Source: an uncultured Clostridium sp. (GTDB lineage: Bacteria; Bacillota_I; Bacilli_A; RF39; UBA660). Taken from it: 64,000 bases of DNA. The DNA is taken from positions 62,001 to 126,000 of the forward strand of contig CANEGO010000003.1 of NCBI GenBank assembly GCA_947427095.1. Direction: 5' to 3'. The notes below the pieces were generated by a model. The model saw only the letters and a program-made list of their open reading frames with translations. It had not been told where the DNA came from and made no database searches. Position 1 is the first letter of the stretch. The number at the start of each line of letters is the position of its first letter. Of this stretch, positions 50,296 through 59,359 are shown one piece after another. The translations under genes were made by a program, and so were the position numbers.

Positions 50296-51276
50296 ATGTT
50301 AGAGGAATTTATATTATACGGAGCAGCATCATTTGCTATTTCAGGTTTTCTAAGGGCATATTCTGAAAAAATCAAAAGAGATAGACATGTTCTTGACAAA
50401 GAAAAAATTAGAAGACTTATTAAGAAAAATACATTAGTTGTACCAAATGTTAGAAAAAAATATGAAGATAAAGTAAATGAATTAGTAAATGAGTTAAAAG
50501 AGTCATTACCAAATATAAATATGCCATATTTGAAAGAAAATCTGTTTGATTACAAGATAGTTGAACTTATTAAAAGTACAGAAAATAGTAATATGAGAGG
50601 TAGTTATATAGTAAAATATAATATTATTGAAATTAATAATGAATTTATAGAAGGTTTATCTCATGAATTACTTCATCTTTCTTCAGGTTTTCAAACAAAT
50701 GAGTATGAGCGTTCTGGTTTTTATATATATAATAAAGCTACAGAAAAATCCATTGGAGAAGGATTTAATGAAGGGTATACTGCACTTTTAGATGAAAGAA
50801 TATTTAATCATGGTGGTTATTATTTATTTTTTTCTAAGTGTTCACAAATCGTCGAGCTAATTGTAGGCGAAGATAAAATGACTCAGATGTATTTTAATGC
50901 CGATTTAGATGGCATTATAAGAGAATTAGAAAGATATTCTAGTTATGATGAAACTGTAGAATTTATTAAATCTTTGGATAATGTTTTAGAAGAAGTTAGG
51001 AAAAATGAAAATTATAATAATTTTACTGAATTAATGAAATTTGCTAATATGTATTTATTTAAGTGCTATTGTAACTTTTTACGTTCAAAAATTGATAATA
51101 ATACAATTACTATTAATGATGGGAAACGTTTATTAACTCAATTTCTTTCTTTAGCTATCATAACCTTGGAAGATGAAAATGGTAATGAGGTATATTCGAC
51201 ACCTGAAGATGAGACGGAAGAAATTATATTAACTTACTTTTTTAAAAAAGATGTTTCAAATGATAAAAAGATATAA
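50296..51276 (+). CDS. Putative HExxH zinc protease-like protein
   Basis: 326 residues, 12 bases after the preceding gene, so likely co-transcribed. One hydrophobic segment at the N-terminus (YGAASFAISGFLRAY). LSHELLHLSSG gives HExxH at about 123-127, and EGFNEGYTALLDER follows with a Glu about 32 residues on, the spacing of a gluzincin-type third ligand. The remainder is helical. A zinc-dependent protease fold is a fair reading; no wider family is recognised. Confidence 0.65.
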   Translation: MLEEFILYGAASFAISGFLRAYSEKIKRDRHVLDKEKIRRLIKKNTLVVPNVRKKYEDKVNELVNELKESLPNINMPYLKENLFDYKIVELIKSTENSNMRGSYIVKYNIIEINNEFIEGLSHELLHLSSGFQTNEYERSGFYIYNKATEKSIGEGFNEGYTALLDERIFNHGGYYLFFSKCSQIVELIVGEDKMTQMYFNADLDGIIRELERYSSYDETVEFIKSLDNVLEEVRKNENYNNFTELMKFANMYLFKCYCNFLRSKIDNNTITINDGKRLLTQFLSLAIITLEDENGNEVYSTPEDETEEIILTYFFKKDVSNDKKI

Positions 51277-51308
51277 AATAATATATAAAAAAGGATAGGA
51301 AGGGTATT

Positions 51309-53618
51309 ATGACAGAATTAGAAATACTGGATGGTTATTTTAGGGCGGCAAATTATTTATCAGCGGGGCAGCTTTATTTACTTGATAATCCGCTTTTAAA
51401 AAGACAACTTGTAAAGGAAGATATTAAAAAGAAAATAGTAGGTCATTGGGGAACTGTTCCGGGGCAAAATTTTATATATACACATTTAAACAGAATAATT
51501 AATAAGTATGATTTAAATATGATTTATTTATCAGGGCCAGGTCATGGTGGTAACTTCATGGTTGCTAATACTTATTTAGAAGGAAGCTATACCGAAAAAT
51601 ATCCTAATATAACAAGGGATGAAGTAGGTATGAAAAAACTATTTAAACAATTTTCCTTCCCAGGCGGGATTCCATCTCATGTTGCTCCTGAAACACCAGG
51701 CTCTATTCATGAGGGTGGGGAGCTAGGTTATTCTCTTTCCCATGCCTTTGGTGCGGTACTTGATAATCCAGATTTAATAGCAACGTGCGTAGTAGGTGAT
51801 GGTGAAGCAGAAACTGGACCACTTGCAACAAGTTGGCACGGAATTAAATTTTTAAATAAGAAAACAGATGGAGTAGTTTTACCAATCCTTCATTTAAATG
51901 GTTATAAGATAAGTAATCCAACTATTTTTTCTAGAATGACGAACGAAGAACTAGCTAGTTTCTTTTATGGATTAGGTTATAAAGCTTATTTAGTATCGGG
52001 TGAAGAAGAATTTTTGATGCACAAAAAGATGATGGCTACAATGGATGCTGTTATAAAAGATATAAAACACATAAAAGATTCTTCAGATGATGAAAAAATT
52101 AGATGGCCAATGATAATTCTTAGAACTCCAAAAGGCTGGACTGGACCTAAAGAAGTCGATGGAAAAAATATAGAAGGTTCATTTAGAGCACACCAAGTCC
52201 CTATCTCTATGGAAAAAGAAGAACATTTAGCCTTACTTGAAGCTTGGCTTAGAAGTTACAGACCAGAAGAGCTATTTGATGAAAATGGAAGATTAATAAA
52301 AGAATTACAAGATTTTTGCCCTAAGGGTAGTAAAAGAATAGGATCTAGTTTATATACGAATGGTGGATATTTAAGAAAAGATTTGATAATGCCAGATTTT
52401 AGAGATTATGCAGTTGATATTACTTATCCTGGTTCCGTTAAAAAACAAGATATGTTAGTTCTAAGTAGTTTTATTAGAGATATATTTAAATTAAATGAAG
52501 AAAATAAAAACTTTAGAATATTTGGACCAGATGAAACTATGTCCAATAGATTATATGATGTTTTTGATGTAGCAAATAGAGATTGGCAAATGGATGTGAA
52601 AGAAGATGATGAATACTTATCAAAGGATGGTAGGGTAATGGATTCTATGCTTTCAGAACACATGTGTGAAGGAATGCTCGAAGGATATTTACTTACTGGA
52701 AGACACGGTTTTTTTGCAAGCTATGAAGCGTTTATTAGAATAGTTGATTCAATGGCTGCACAACATGCTAAATGGCTTAAAGTTTGCAATGAAATAAACT
52801 GGAGAATGCCTATATCCTCGCTTAACTTCCTTTTAGCATCAAACGTATGGCAACAGGATCATAATGGATTTACTCATCAAGATCCAGGTTTCTTAGATCA
52901 TATTGCTAATAAAAAAGTAGATGTTGTAAGAATGTATTTACCACCTGATGCTAACTGTTTATTATCATGCATGGATCATTGTTTAAAAAGTAAAAACTAC
53001 GTTAACGTGATTGTTGCTTCTAAACACCCATCATACCAGTGGCTTAATATGGATGAAGCAACTAAACATTGTACTAAAGGTATTGGTACTTGGGATTTTG
53101 TTAGTAATGATCCTAATCCTGATTTAATAATGGCATGTGCTGGAGATACTCCAACAGTAGAAACCATCGCTGCTACTAAAATATTAAAAGAATATTTACC
53201 AGATTTAAAAGTCAGATTTATTAACGTAGTTGATTTAATGAAACTTGATTCTACTACTAATCATCCGCATGCTTTAAGTGATGATGAGTACGATAGATTA
53301 TTTACTACTGATAAACCCATAATATTTGCATATCATGGTTATCCAACACTAATTCATGAACTTACTTATTTTAGGCATAATCATAATATACATGTTCATG
53401 GATACCAAGAAGAAGGAACAATTACAACGGCTTTTGATATGAGAGTTAAAAATAAAATTGATAGGTTTAACCTTGTAATTGATGCGGTTAAAAACCTTGA
53501 TTTAGGCGAAAATGGTATGAATATTATTAATGATATGAATAGGAAATTAGATAGTCATGTGAATTACATTGTAGAAAGTGGAGAAGATTTAGACGAAATA
53601 AAAAATTGGGAATTTTAA
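51309..53618 (+). CDS. xfp: Xylulose 5-phosphate/fructose 6-phosphate phosphoketolase
   Basis: 769 residues, close to the family norm of 790. [57 protein letters not shown] and [18 protein letters not shown] bind thiamine diphosphate and the sugar phosphate. [15 protein letters not shown] and SVWQQDHNG-type [16 protein letters not shown] complete the active site. It splits xylulose 5-phosphate or fructose 6-phosphate to acetyl phosphate. It is the key enzyme of heterofermentative or bifid-type sugar use, consistent with a fermenter. Confidence 0.97.
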   Translation: MTELEILDGYFRAANYLSAGQLYLLDNPLLKRQLVKEDIKKKIVGHWGTVPGQNFIYTHLNRIINKYDLNMIYLSGPGHGGNFMVANTYLEGSYTEKYPNITRDEVGMKKLFKQFSFPGGIPSHVAPETPGSIHEGGELGYSLSHAFGAVLDNPDLIATCVVGDGEAETGPLATSWHGIKFLNKKTDGVVLPILHLNGYKISNPTIFSRMTNEELASFFYGLGYKAYLVSGEEEFLMHKKMMATMDAVIKDIKHIKDSSDDEKIRWPMIILRTPKGWTGPKEVDGKNIEGSFRAHQVPISMEKEEHLALLEAWLRSYRPEELFDENGRLIKELQDFCPKGSKRIGSSLYTNGGYLRKDLIMPDFRDYAVDITYPGSVKKQDMLVLSSFIRDIFKLNEENKNFRIFGPDETMSNRLYDVFDVANRDWQMDVKEDDEYLSKDGRVMDSMLSEHMCEGMLEGYLLTGRHGFFASYEAFIRIVDSMAAQHAKWLKVCNEINWRMPISSLNFLLASNVWQQDHNGFTHQDPGFLDHIANKKVDVVRMYLPPDANCLLSCMDHCLKSKNYVNVIVASKHPSYQWLNMDEATKHCTKGIGTWDFVSNDPNPDLIMACAGDTPTVETIAATKILKEYLPDLKVRFINVVDLMKLDSTTNHPHALSDDEYDRLFTTDKPIIFAYHGYPTLIHELTYFRHNHNIHVHGYQEEGTITTAFDMRVKNKIDRFNLVIDAVKNLDLGENGMNIINDMNRKLDSHVNYIVESGEDLDEIKNWEF

Positions 53619-53644
53619 ATTTTGTCACTATTTTGCCAAAACTA

Positions 53645-53673
53645 TTGAAACAAATTCTTAAATTTAGTATACT
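53645..53673 (+). promoter_or_regulatory. Promoter of the DUF1307-like lipoprotein gene
   Basis: TTGAAA (53645-53650), 17-base spacer, TATACT (53668-53673). Confidence 0.8.
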
Positions 53674-53698
53674 AATGTTATAGTAAAGGAGTTAAATA

Positions 53699-54142
53699 AT
53701 GAAAAAAGCAAAAAAAATTATTATGCCAGCGATTTTAGTGGCAGTAGCACTTGTTTTATCAGGATGTGGAAAAACAGAAACACTTACATGTACGATGAAT
53801 CAAGATGAATCGGGAATGGTTATGAATTCAAAAATCGAAGCTGTTTTTGAAGGTAATGAAGTAACAAAGATTGATTTAAACATTGATGCAAAAATTGATG
53901 AATCCCTTTCAGCTTACGTAACAACAATGGAAGGTGTAATTGAATCTCAATATGAAAAATATAAAAAAGAGGGCGCTACCGTTAACGTAAGTAGTAAAGA
54001 TAACGTAATTAAGGCTGATTTATCTTTTGATCTTAAAAAGATGAGTGATGAAGATAAAAAGGAATTAGACCTTATTGATACTAAAGGAACTAAGGAAGCC
54101 ACAAAAAAAGAATTAGAAAAACAAGGATATACTTGTAAATAA
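53699..54142 (+). CDS. DUF1307/YehR-like lipoprotein
   Basis: 147 residues behind AAAGGAG. The signal peptide ends in LSGC with the lipid Cys near residue 23. The mature domain opens TETLTCTMNQDESGMVMNSK and has alternating strands and Asp/Lys-rich loops typical of DUF1307 (YehR) lipoproteins; a last Cys lies at GYTCK. Own promoter and terminator. Exposed on the outer face; role unknown. Confidence 0.82.
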   Translation: MKKAKKIIMPAILVAVALVLSGCGKTETLTCTMNQDESGMVMNSKIEAVFEGNEVTKIDLNIDAKIDESLSAYVTTMEGVIESQYEKYKKEGATVNVSSKDNVIKADLSFDLKKMSDEDKKELDLIDTKGTKEATKKELEKQGYTCK

Positions 54143-54152
54143 TTAGGATGGA

Positions 54153-54181
54153 AAGACTTGATTTAATATCAGGTCTTTTTG
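54153..54181 (+). terminator. Intrinsic terminator
   Basis: AAGACTTGAT (54153-54162) pairs with ATCAGGTCTT (54168-54177), one G-U, then TTT. Confidence 0.85.
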
Positions 54182-54260
54182 TTTATCATCAATTTAGTTA
54201 TTATTGACATTAAAGGTAATTAATGATATGCTAAATGGCAATTTAAAGGGGGGAAATATT

Positions 54261-55118
54261 ATGAAATTATATAGGGCAGTACCAAATAGTTTTTATATGA
54301 AAGATATTTTAAAGGGAACTAAAAATGATAGACACATTTTTGAAGATGTTTATTATAGAATGGGATATATCCCAATTAGGCAACATATTAATCATAATTA
54401 TAATACTATATATAGAAAACTTAATGATCAAGAAAAGTGTGGTAAGTATTTTTTCTTATTTTTAGAAGATGCTATTTGGAATGGGCTATCTTTATTGCAA
54501 TCATTTCATAATATCCATGGTAGTATTACTTTTATAATTCTAGAATATGAAGTGCCTGATGATTTAGTTTTGAAACATATAGGTAATGGAAGTTATACTA
54601 GTGATGCTTTTCCAAATTTGATTATGGAATGTTTTATAACTAAGGATGATATTTATGGCAATAAATCTTCTTCTATAAATATTTCTAATGAAGAAAAAGA
54701 AAATGGCCTGATTAAAGCATTTGAAAATGGTTTAAAAAGTATAGAAGGTAATGAATATGAATTATATTCTCAGTATTTATTTGATCAACAATTTTTTAAT
54801 ATTGATGATTTAAGTGAAGTTATTAATAATCCTAATATGGCGGTTAAAAAATTAATAAATAGTCCCCTTTATAATGATTATATGAATAAGAATAATGAAA
54901 TAATTAAAACCCCTTTTATAACTGGAAAATTAACATACGTTTACTATTCTGATGATTATGACCAATTAGTTGAAAAGTTAGAACCACTTAATAAAAGATT
55001 TAATGATTTTGATGATCAATATCAATTTAAAAATGAACTCTTACATTATTCTAGTATAGACTCAGATGATGCAAAAGAAAAAGTAAAAAAATTATTAAAA
55101 GAAAGACATTATATGTAA
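54261..55118 (+). CDS. Unknown protein, 285 residues
   Basis: Start ATG 54261 follows AAAGGGGGG; the frame upstream to 54204 lacks a site. The N-terminus KLYRAVPNSFYMKD and a middle stretch FFLFLEDAIWNGLSL then ITFIILEYEVPDDLV with GNGSYTSDA might suggest a small ART-like or nucleotide-binding fold, but no catalytic set is clear. No signal or membrane span. Function not recognised. Monocistronic, with terminator. Confidence 0.7.
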   Translation: MKLYRAVPNSFYMKDILKGTKNDRHIFEDVYYRMGYIPIRQHINHNYNTIYRKLNDQEKCGKYFFLFLEDAIWNGLSLLQSFHNIHGSITFIILEYEVPDDLVLKHIGNGSYTSDAFPNLIMECFITKDDIYGNKSSSINISNEEKENGLIKAFENGLKSIEGNEYELYSQYLFDQQFFNIDDLSEVINNPNMAVKKLINSPLYNDYMNKNNEIIKTPFITGKLTYVYYSDDYDQLVEKLEPLNKRFNDFDDQYQFKNELLHYSSIDSDDAKEKVKKLLKERHYM

Positions 55119-55132
55119 TAGATTATATTAAT

Positions 55133-55162
55133 AAAAGAAACTGTTATATCAGTTTCTTTTTT
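55133..55162 (+). terminator. Intrinsic terminator
   Basis: AAAAGAAACTG (55133-55143) pairs perfectly with CAGTTTCTTTT (55150-55160), then TT. Confidence 0.9.
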
Positions 55163-55176
55163 AGTATAAAGTTCTC

Positions 55177-55226
55177 TTTACAAAAATAAAAATAAATGTT
55201 AATATTGTATTAATTAGTTAATACAA
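55177..55226 (+). promoter_or_regulatory. Promoter and operator of the GntR/ABC operon
   Basis: TTTACA (55177-55182), 17-base spacer, TAATAT (55200-55205). TTGTATTAA-TTAG-TTAATACAA (55205-55226) is a perfect 9+9 dyad beginning at the -10, where a repressor would block the start of transcription. GntR regulators of the YtrA group bind such dyads ahead of their own operons. Confidence 0.85.
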
Positions 55227-55242
55227 TTAAGAAGGTGATAGC

Positions 55243-55602
55243 TTGGGATTCACATTTGATAATGAAAGACCAATATATGTTCAATTAGTAGAGCAAATAA
55301 GGTTAAAGATAATATCTGGTGAATATAAAATGAATGAAAAATTACCGTCCGTTAGAGATTTTGCAAGTATTGCTAAAGCAAACCCCAACACGGTTCAAAG
55401 AGCGCTTACAAGATTGGAAGAAGAAGGCCTTATTTATACTGAAAGTACGAGTGGGAAGTTTGTAACAAATGATGAAAAGATAATTAATGATATAAAAAGT
55501 AATATCATAAAAAGTAAGGTAAGTACCTTAATACATGATATGGAAAGTTTAGGAATAACAAAAGAAGAAATAATAAAATATTTTAAAAATATGAAAGGAT
55601 AA
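55243..55602 (+). CDS. YtrA-subfamily GntR transcriptional regulator
   Basis: 119 residues from TTG 55243 behind GAAGGTGAT. The winged-helix domain FDNERPIYVQLVEQIRLKII, SGEYKMNEKLPSVRDFASI and NPNTVQRALTRLEEEGLIY is the GntR DNA-binding domain. The short C-terminal tail of about 40 residues, with no ligand domain, marks the YtrA group. These regulators control the ABC transporter genes that follow, here at once downstream. A dyad operator lies in the promoter. Confidence 0.95.
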   Translation: MGFTFDNERPIYVQLVEQIRLKIISGEYKMNEKLPSVRDFASIAKANPNTVQRALTRLEEEGLIYTESTSGKFVTNDEKIINDIKSNIIKSKVSTLIHDMESLGITKEEIIKYFKNMKG

Positions 55603-55608
55603 GATAAT

Positions 55609-56304
55609 ATGACGATTTTAGAATGTAAAAATTTATGTAAAAACTATGACGATAAAGTAGCCTTAAAAAACGTTAATCTAAAAATAGAAAATGGTAAAAT
55701 AATTGGACTTTTGGGTAAGAATGGTAGTGGAAAAACAACTCTTATAAAACTAATTAATGATTTATTAACTCCTACTAGTGGTAAGGTTTTAATAGATGGC
55801 AATAAGCCAGGTATAAAATCAAAGGAATTAATATCATACTTACCAGAAAGAACCTATTTTAGTGCCGAGATGAAGGTTATAGACACCATTAAATACTTTG
55901 AGGACTTTTATAATAACTTTAATAAAGAAAAAGCACTTAAGTTATTAAAAGACTTAGACTTAGACATAAACATGAAAATATCAAAGATGTCTAAAGGAAT
56001 GAGAGAAAAGCTTCAATTGATACTAGTTATGTCAAGGGATGCTAAGCTTTATATCTTAGATGAGCCTTTAGGTGGTGTTGATCCTGCAACAAGAGATTAC
56101 ATATTAGATACGATTTTAACTAACTTTTGTGAAGGGGCAAGCGTAATTATATCAACTCATCTTATAACAGATATAGAAAGAATACTAGATGAAGTTATTT
56201 TTATAGATAACGGAGAAGTTAAACTGCATGTTGCATCAGATGAGTTAAGAGAAAAAGAAAAATCATCAATTGATGAAATATTTAGGAGGATGTTTAAATG
56301 TTAA
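55609..56304 (+). CDS. ABC transporter ATP-binding protein
   Basis: 231 residues, seven bases after the regulator stop. Walker A GKNGSGKTT, signature MSKGMREKLQLILVMSRD (a degenerate LSGGQ, as in YtrB-like proteins), Walker B LYILDEPLGGVDP and H-loop STHLI. It overlaps the membrane gene by seven bases. Together with the permease it forms a YtrBC-like unit, which in Bacilli responds to cell-wall-active compounds. Confidence 0.95.
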   Translation: MTILECKNLCKNYDDKVALKNVNLKIENGKIIGLLGKNGSGKTTLIKLINDLLTPTSGKVLIDGNKPGIKSKELISYLPERTYFSAEMKVIDTIKYFEDFYNNFNKEKALKLLKDLDLDINMKISKMSKGMREKLQLILVMSRDAKLYILDEPLGGVDPATRDYILDTILTNFCEGASVIISTHLITDIERILDEVIFIDNGEVKLHVASDELREKEKSSIDEIFRRMFKC

Positions 56305-57089
56305 AGAAGTTATTAAAATATGATTTGAAATGGACGTACAAATTACTGGTTATATTTTACGCGTTAGCTCTTATCTTTTCTTGTATTACAAGATTATGTT
56401 CTTTAGTTACAAATTCAGCTTTATTTAGCGTGTTAAAAAGCATATCATCTGGCTTTGCGATTGCTATGATGGTAAATGCACTTATAAACTGCATTATGCG
56501 CTCTTGGGTTAGATTTACTAAAAACATGTATAAAGATGAATCATATCTTACCCATACACTTCCAGTAAGCAAAAATAAATTATATGCATCAAAAGTTTTA
56601 TCGGCTATTATTTGTGTGGTAACATCAATCGTGGTAATAATAGCTTGTTTATTTATCTGTTATTACTCAAAAGAAAACATAAACGTACTTAAAAGTATGT
56701 TAGAACTTGCCGCTGGAACCTATGATACAACGGTAATAAAATTATTATTAGTTTTATTCTTTGTTTTACTTTTAGAAATAATTTTTATAATACTAGTAGG
56801 ATACGTAGGTATAATTATTGGTCATAAAAGTAATCAAAATAAGATGCCAAAATCAGTTGTTATGGGTGTTATTTTATACATAGTAACACAAATGGTAACA
56901 CTTTTATTAGTTTTTATATTTGGTTTATTTAATGATTCTGTTATGAATATAATAAATACCAAGGATATAATAAACATAGATGCCATAAAACTTGTCTTAT
57001 TTTTAGGTATATTTATATATGTTATTTATATTGTTATTTATTATATAGCAGGTAAAAAACTATTAGAAAAAGGTGTAAACGTAGATTAA
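56298..57089 (+). CDS. ABC transporter membrane protein
   Basis: 263 residues, starting inside the end of the ATPase gene. Six hydrophobic spans are visible (LLVIFYALALIFSCI, AIMMVNALINCIM, ICVVTSIVVIIACLFI, LLLVLFFVLLLEIIFII, VMGVILYIVTQMVTLLL, LVLFLGIFIYVIYIVIYYI), with the cytosolic loop SYLTHTLPVSKNKLYASK that contacts the ATPase. An ABC-2-type permease. Substrate unknown. Confidence 0.9.
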   Translation: MLKKLLKYDLKWTYKLLVIFYALALIFSCITRLCSLVTNSALFSVLKSISSGFAIAMMVNALINCIMRSWVRFTKNMYKDESYLTHTLPVSKNKLYASKVLSAIICVVTSIVVIIACLFICYYSKENINVLKSMLELAAGTYDTTVIKLLLVLFFVLLLEIIFIILVGYVGIIIGHKSNQNKMPKSVVMGVILYIVTQMVTLLLVFIFGLFNDSVMNIINTKDIINIDAIKLVLFLGIFIYVIYIVIYYIAGKKLLEKGVNVD

Positions 57090-57182
57090 AAGTTTCCTTT
57101 TTGCTTGAATTATTTATTTTATATAACTAATAGACTTATATAAAATATAATGATATAATTTAAATATAAGGAAGGTGGATTT

Positions 57183-57728
57183 GTGGAATCAAATAAAAAT
57201 AATGTAAAAAAACAAAAGGATAGAAAATTTATATTATATATTATAATTGTCATTTTTATATTTTCTTTAGGTACGCTTGTTTATAGAGTAGGAAACGATA
57301 TTTATGCTAAACGAGAAGCAGAAAGAAAAGAAGAACGTTTAAAGCAAGAGCAAATAGAAAAAGAAAAACAAGAATTAAAGAATAAAATTAAAGAAGAGGA
57401 AGAAAAAATAAATAAGGAAATGGAAGAGCAGTCTATTAAAGCTAAGATTGATTCGTTTAATCATAGTTATGAGTTTTGGTCAGGAACTCAAACAAATAGT
57501 ATAGTAAGTAAACTTATAGATGATGCAATTAAGAGTAATCAAAAAGATAAAGAACACCAAATAGAATTTGTGTTCGATGGAAATTCTTATGGAACAGAGG
57601 CTAATAGTATTAGGAGTATAAAGAATAGTTTAAAGGATTTTAATAATTATAAAATACAATATTATGAAGTTATCCTTAGTTATGATAATGATGGTTATGT
57701 TAATAAGGTAACCATTGAAACAAGGTAG
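57183..57728 (+). CDS. Single-span protein with coiled coil, LemA neighbour
   Basis: 181 residues from GTG 57183, behind AAGGAAGGTGG. A lysine-rich start and one span (FILYIIIVIFIFSLGTLVY, about 17-36) lead to a 50-residue Glu/Lys coiled coil and a small folded end (NSYGTEANSIRSIKNSLKDF, YYEVILSYDNDGYV). It ends eleven bases before the LemA start and is probably co-transcribed with it. The outer domain may be a partner for LemA; family not recognised. Confidence 0.75.
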   Translation: MESNKNNVKKQKDRKFILYIIIVIFIFSLGTLVYRVGNDIYAKREAERKEERLKQEQIEKEKQELKNKIKEEEEKINKEMEEQSIKAKIDSFNHSYEFWSGTQTNSIVSKLIDDAIKSNQKDKEHQIEFVFDGNSYGTEANSIRSIKNSLKDFNNYKIQYYEVILSYDNDGYVNKVTIETR

Positions 57729-57739
57729 TGGAGGGTTAT

Positions 57740-58285
57740 ATGTTAATTAATGTAATTTTAATAGTAATAGTTATAATAACTGGTTTTTTGTTAGCAAGTT
57801 ATAATAGCTTTATAAGGTCTAATAATAGAGTTAAACAAAGAGAATCAGCGATTGATGTTTTACTTAATCAAAGATTTGAATTATTACCAAATTTAATAGA
57901 GACGGTAAAAGGTTATTCGAAACATGAATCTTCAACTTTCGAAAATTTGTCAAAACTAAGAAGCTCATATAATAATTCTAACTTTAGTGTTGATGAAACA
58001 AATAAAATTGATAAAGAGTTTGGAAGACTTTTTGCCATAGCAGAAAGTTATCCGGAGTTAAAAGCTAATACTAATTTTTTAGATTTACAATCAAATTTAA
58101 AAGAGATAGAAAATAAATTAAACGTTGCAAGAATGCGCTATAATGATGCGGTGACTTCTTTTAATAATAAGGTTGAATCTGTGCCTTCAAACATCATTGC
58201 AAAAATATTTGGTTTTACTCAAAAAGAACTATTCAAATTGGAAGAAAATAAAAAAGAAAATATAAAAGTAGATTTTTCTAAATAA
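57740..58285 (+). CDS. lemA: LemA-family membrane protein
   Basis: 181 residues from ATG 57740 behind GGAGG; an in-frame GTG at 57728 overlaps the gene before. One N-terminal span (VILIVIVIITGFLLAS) then YNSFIRSNNRVKQRESAIDV, LLNQRFELLPNLIETVKGY and RMRYNDAVTSFNNKVESVPS, LemA signatures in order. LemA proteins are membrane-anchored helical bundles of uncertain role. Length is typical. Confidence 0.94.
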   Translation: MLINVILIVIVIITGFLLASYNSFIRSNNRVKQRESAIDVLLNQRFELLPNLIETVKGYSKHESSTFENLSKLRSSYNNSNFSVDETNKIDKEFGRLFAIAESYPELKANTNFLDLQSNLKEIENKLNVARMRYNDAVTSFNNKVESVPSNIIAKIFGFTQKELFKLEENKKENIKVDFSK

Positions 58286-58292
58286 CGATGAG

Positions 58293-58322
58293 AACATACT
58301 TAAAAATGAGTATGTTTTTTTA
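58293..58322 (+). terminator. Terminator after lemA
   Basis: AACATACT (58293-58300) pairs with AGTATGTT (58309-58316), then T6. Confidence 0.85.
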
Positions 58323-58358
58323 ATTATTATTGATATAATATAGGAAAGGAGAAAAATT

Positions 58359-59099
58359 ATGAAAAAAAATGTATTAGTAACAGGAGCATCTAGAGGAATA
58401 GGAAAGGCTACCGTGATAGAATTTGCAAAGAAAGGGTATAACATAGTAATTAATTATGTTTCTGATGATAATGCAGCAGAGACATTGAAAAATTTTATTG
58501 TGAAAAACTATGACGTCGATGTTATGCTATGTAAGTGTGATGTATCAAATGAAGATGATGTTAAAAAAATGGTGGAAAGTATTATAGAAAAATATAGTAA
58601 GATTGATGTACTTGTCAATAACGCAGGTATTGCGATTGATACTACTTTTGAAGATAAAACAGTAGAAAATTTTAGAAGAACGTTAGACGTTAATTTAATT
58701 GGTCCATTTATTGTTTCTAGAGAAGTCGGTAAATATATGATGGAACAAAAAAAAGGCTCTATTGTAAATGTTGCTTCGAATGATGGACTAGAAGCTTATT
58801 ATGAATTTAGTTTAGATTATGATGCATCTAAGGCCGGATTAATTAATTTAACACATAATTTATCAAAATATTATGCTCCTTATATTAGAGTGAATGCTGT
58901 AGCTCCAGGTTGGGTTAATACAGAGATGAATAAGGAATTAGGTAGTGATTTTGAAAAAGAAGAAAGTGAAAAAATATATTTAAAAAGATTTGCAGAACCA
59001 GAAGAAATTGCAAAGGCAATTTATTTTTTAGCAAGTGATGATGCAAGTTATGTAAATAATGAAATTTTAAGATTAGATGGTGGAGCAGATCACCAATAG
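58359..59099 (+). CDS. SDR-family oxidoreductase (FabG-like)
   Basis: 246 residues behind AAAGGAG. LVTGASRGIGKATVIEF is the TGxxxGIG nucleotide loop, VNNAGIA follows, the active-site set is in VASNDG...YDASKAGLI (Tyr and Lys four apart), and PGWVNTEM and DGGADH end the fold. The catalytic Ser is present in NVASND. FabG reduces ketoacyl-ACP, but the lack of fatty-acid genes next door leaves the substrate open. Confidence 0.93.
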   Translation: MKKNVLVTGASRGIGKATVIEFAKKGYNIVINYVSDDNAAETLKNFIVKNYDVDVMLCKCDVSNEDDVKKMVESIIEKYSKIDVLVNNAGIAIDTTFEDKTVENFRRTLDVNLIGPFIVSREVGKYMMEQKKGSIVNVASNDGLEAYYEFSLDYDASKAGLINLTHNLSKYYAPYIRVNAVAPGWVNTEMNKELGSDFEKEESEKIYLKRFAEPEEIAKAIYFLASDDASYVNNEILRLDGGADHQ

Positions 59100-59170
59100 T
59101 AATGGATAAATTAGTTTGTAGTATTTAGCTTTCCTGTTCCAAAAACAATTAAATTAATGAGGTTTTGAAA

Positions 59171-59358
59171 ATGAATAAAAACAAACTAGAGGCAATAACA
59201 AATTTATTTGAAGGTAATGAAATGAGAAGTGTATGAGATAGTGAAAAAAAGATTACTATTTCAGTGTGGTTGATGTGGTTAGAATTTTAACTGAAAGTGA
59301 AAATCCCAGAAAATATTGGTCAATGCTAAAAAACAGATAAAAAAGAAGGAAGTGAAGT
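59171..59358 (+). pseudogene. BRO-N / DinD-like antirepressor remnant
   Basis: From ATG 59171: MNKNKLEAITNLFEGNEMRS V, then TGA at 59234 where relatives have Trp, DSEKK, a one-base loss in an A run, DYYFSVVDVVRILTESENPR, KYWSMLKNR, TAA, KKEGSE. This is the N-terminal half of the BRO-N family (phage antirepressors and DNA-damage-inducible protein D). Three lesions and loss of the C-terminal half show it is dead. It ends against the ATG of the next gene, as if that gene's arrival cut it off. A sign of former phage or island DNA. Confidence 0.8.
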
Positions 59359-59359
59359 T

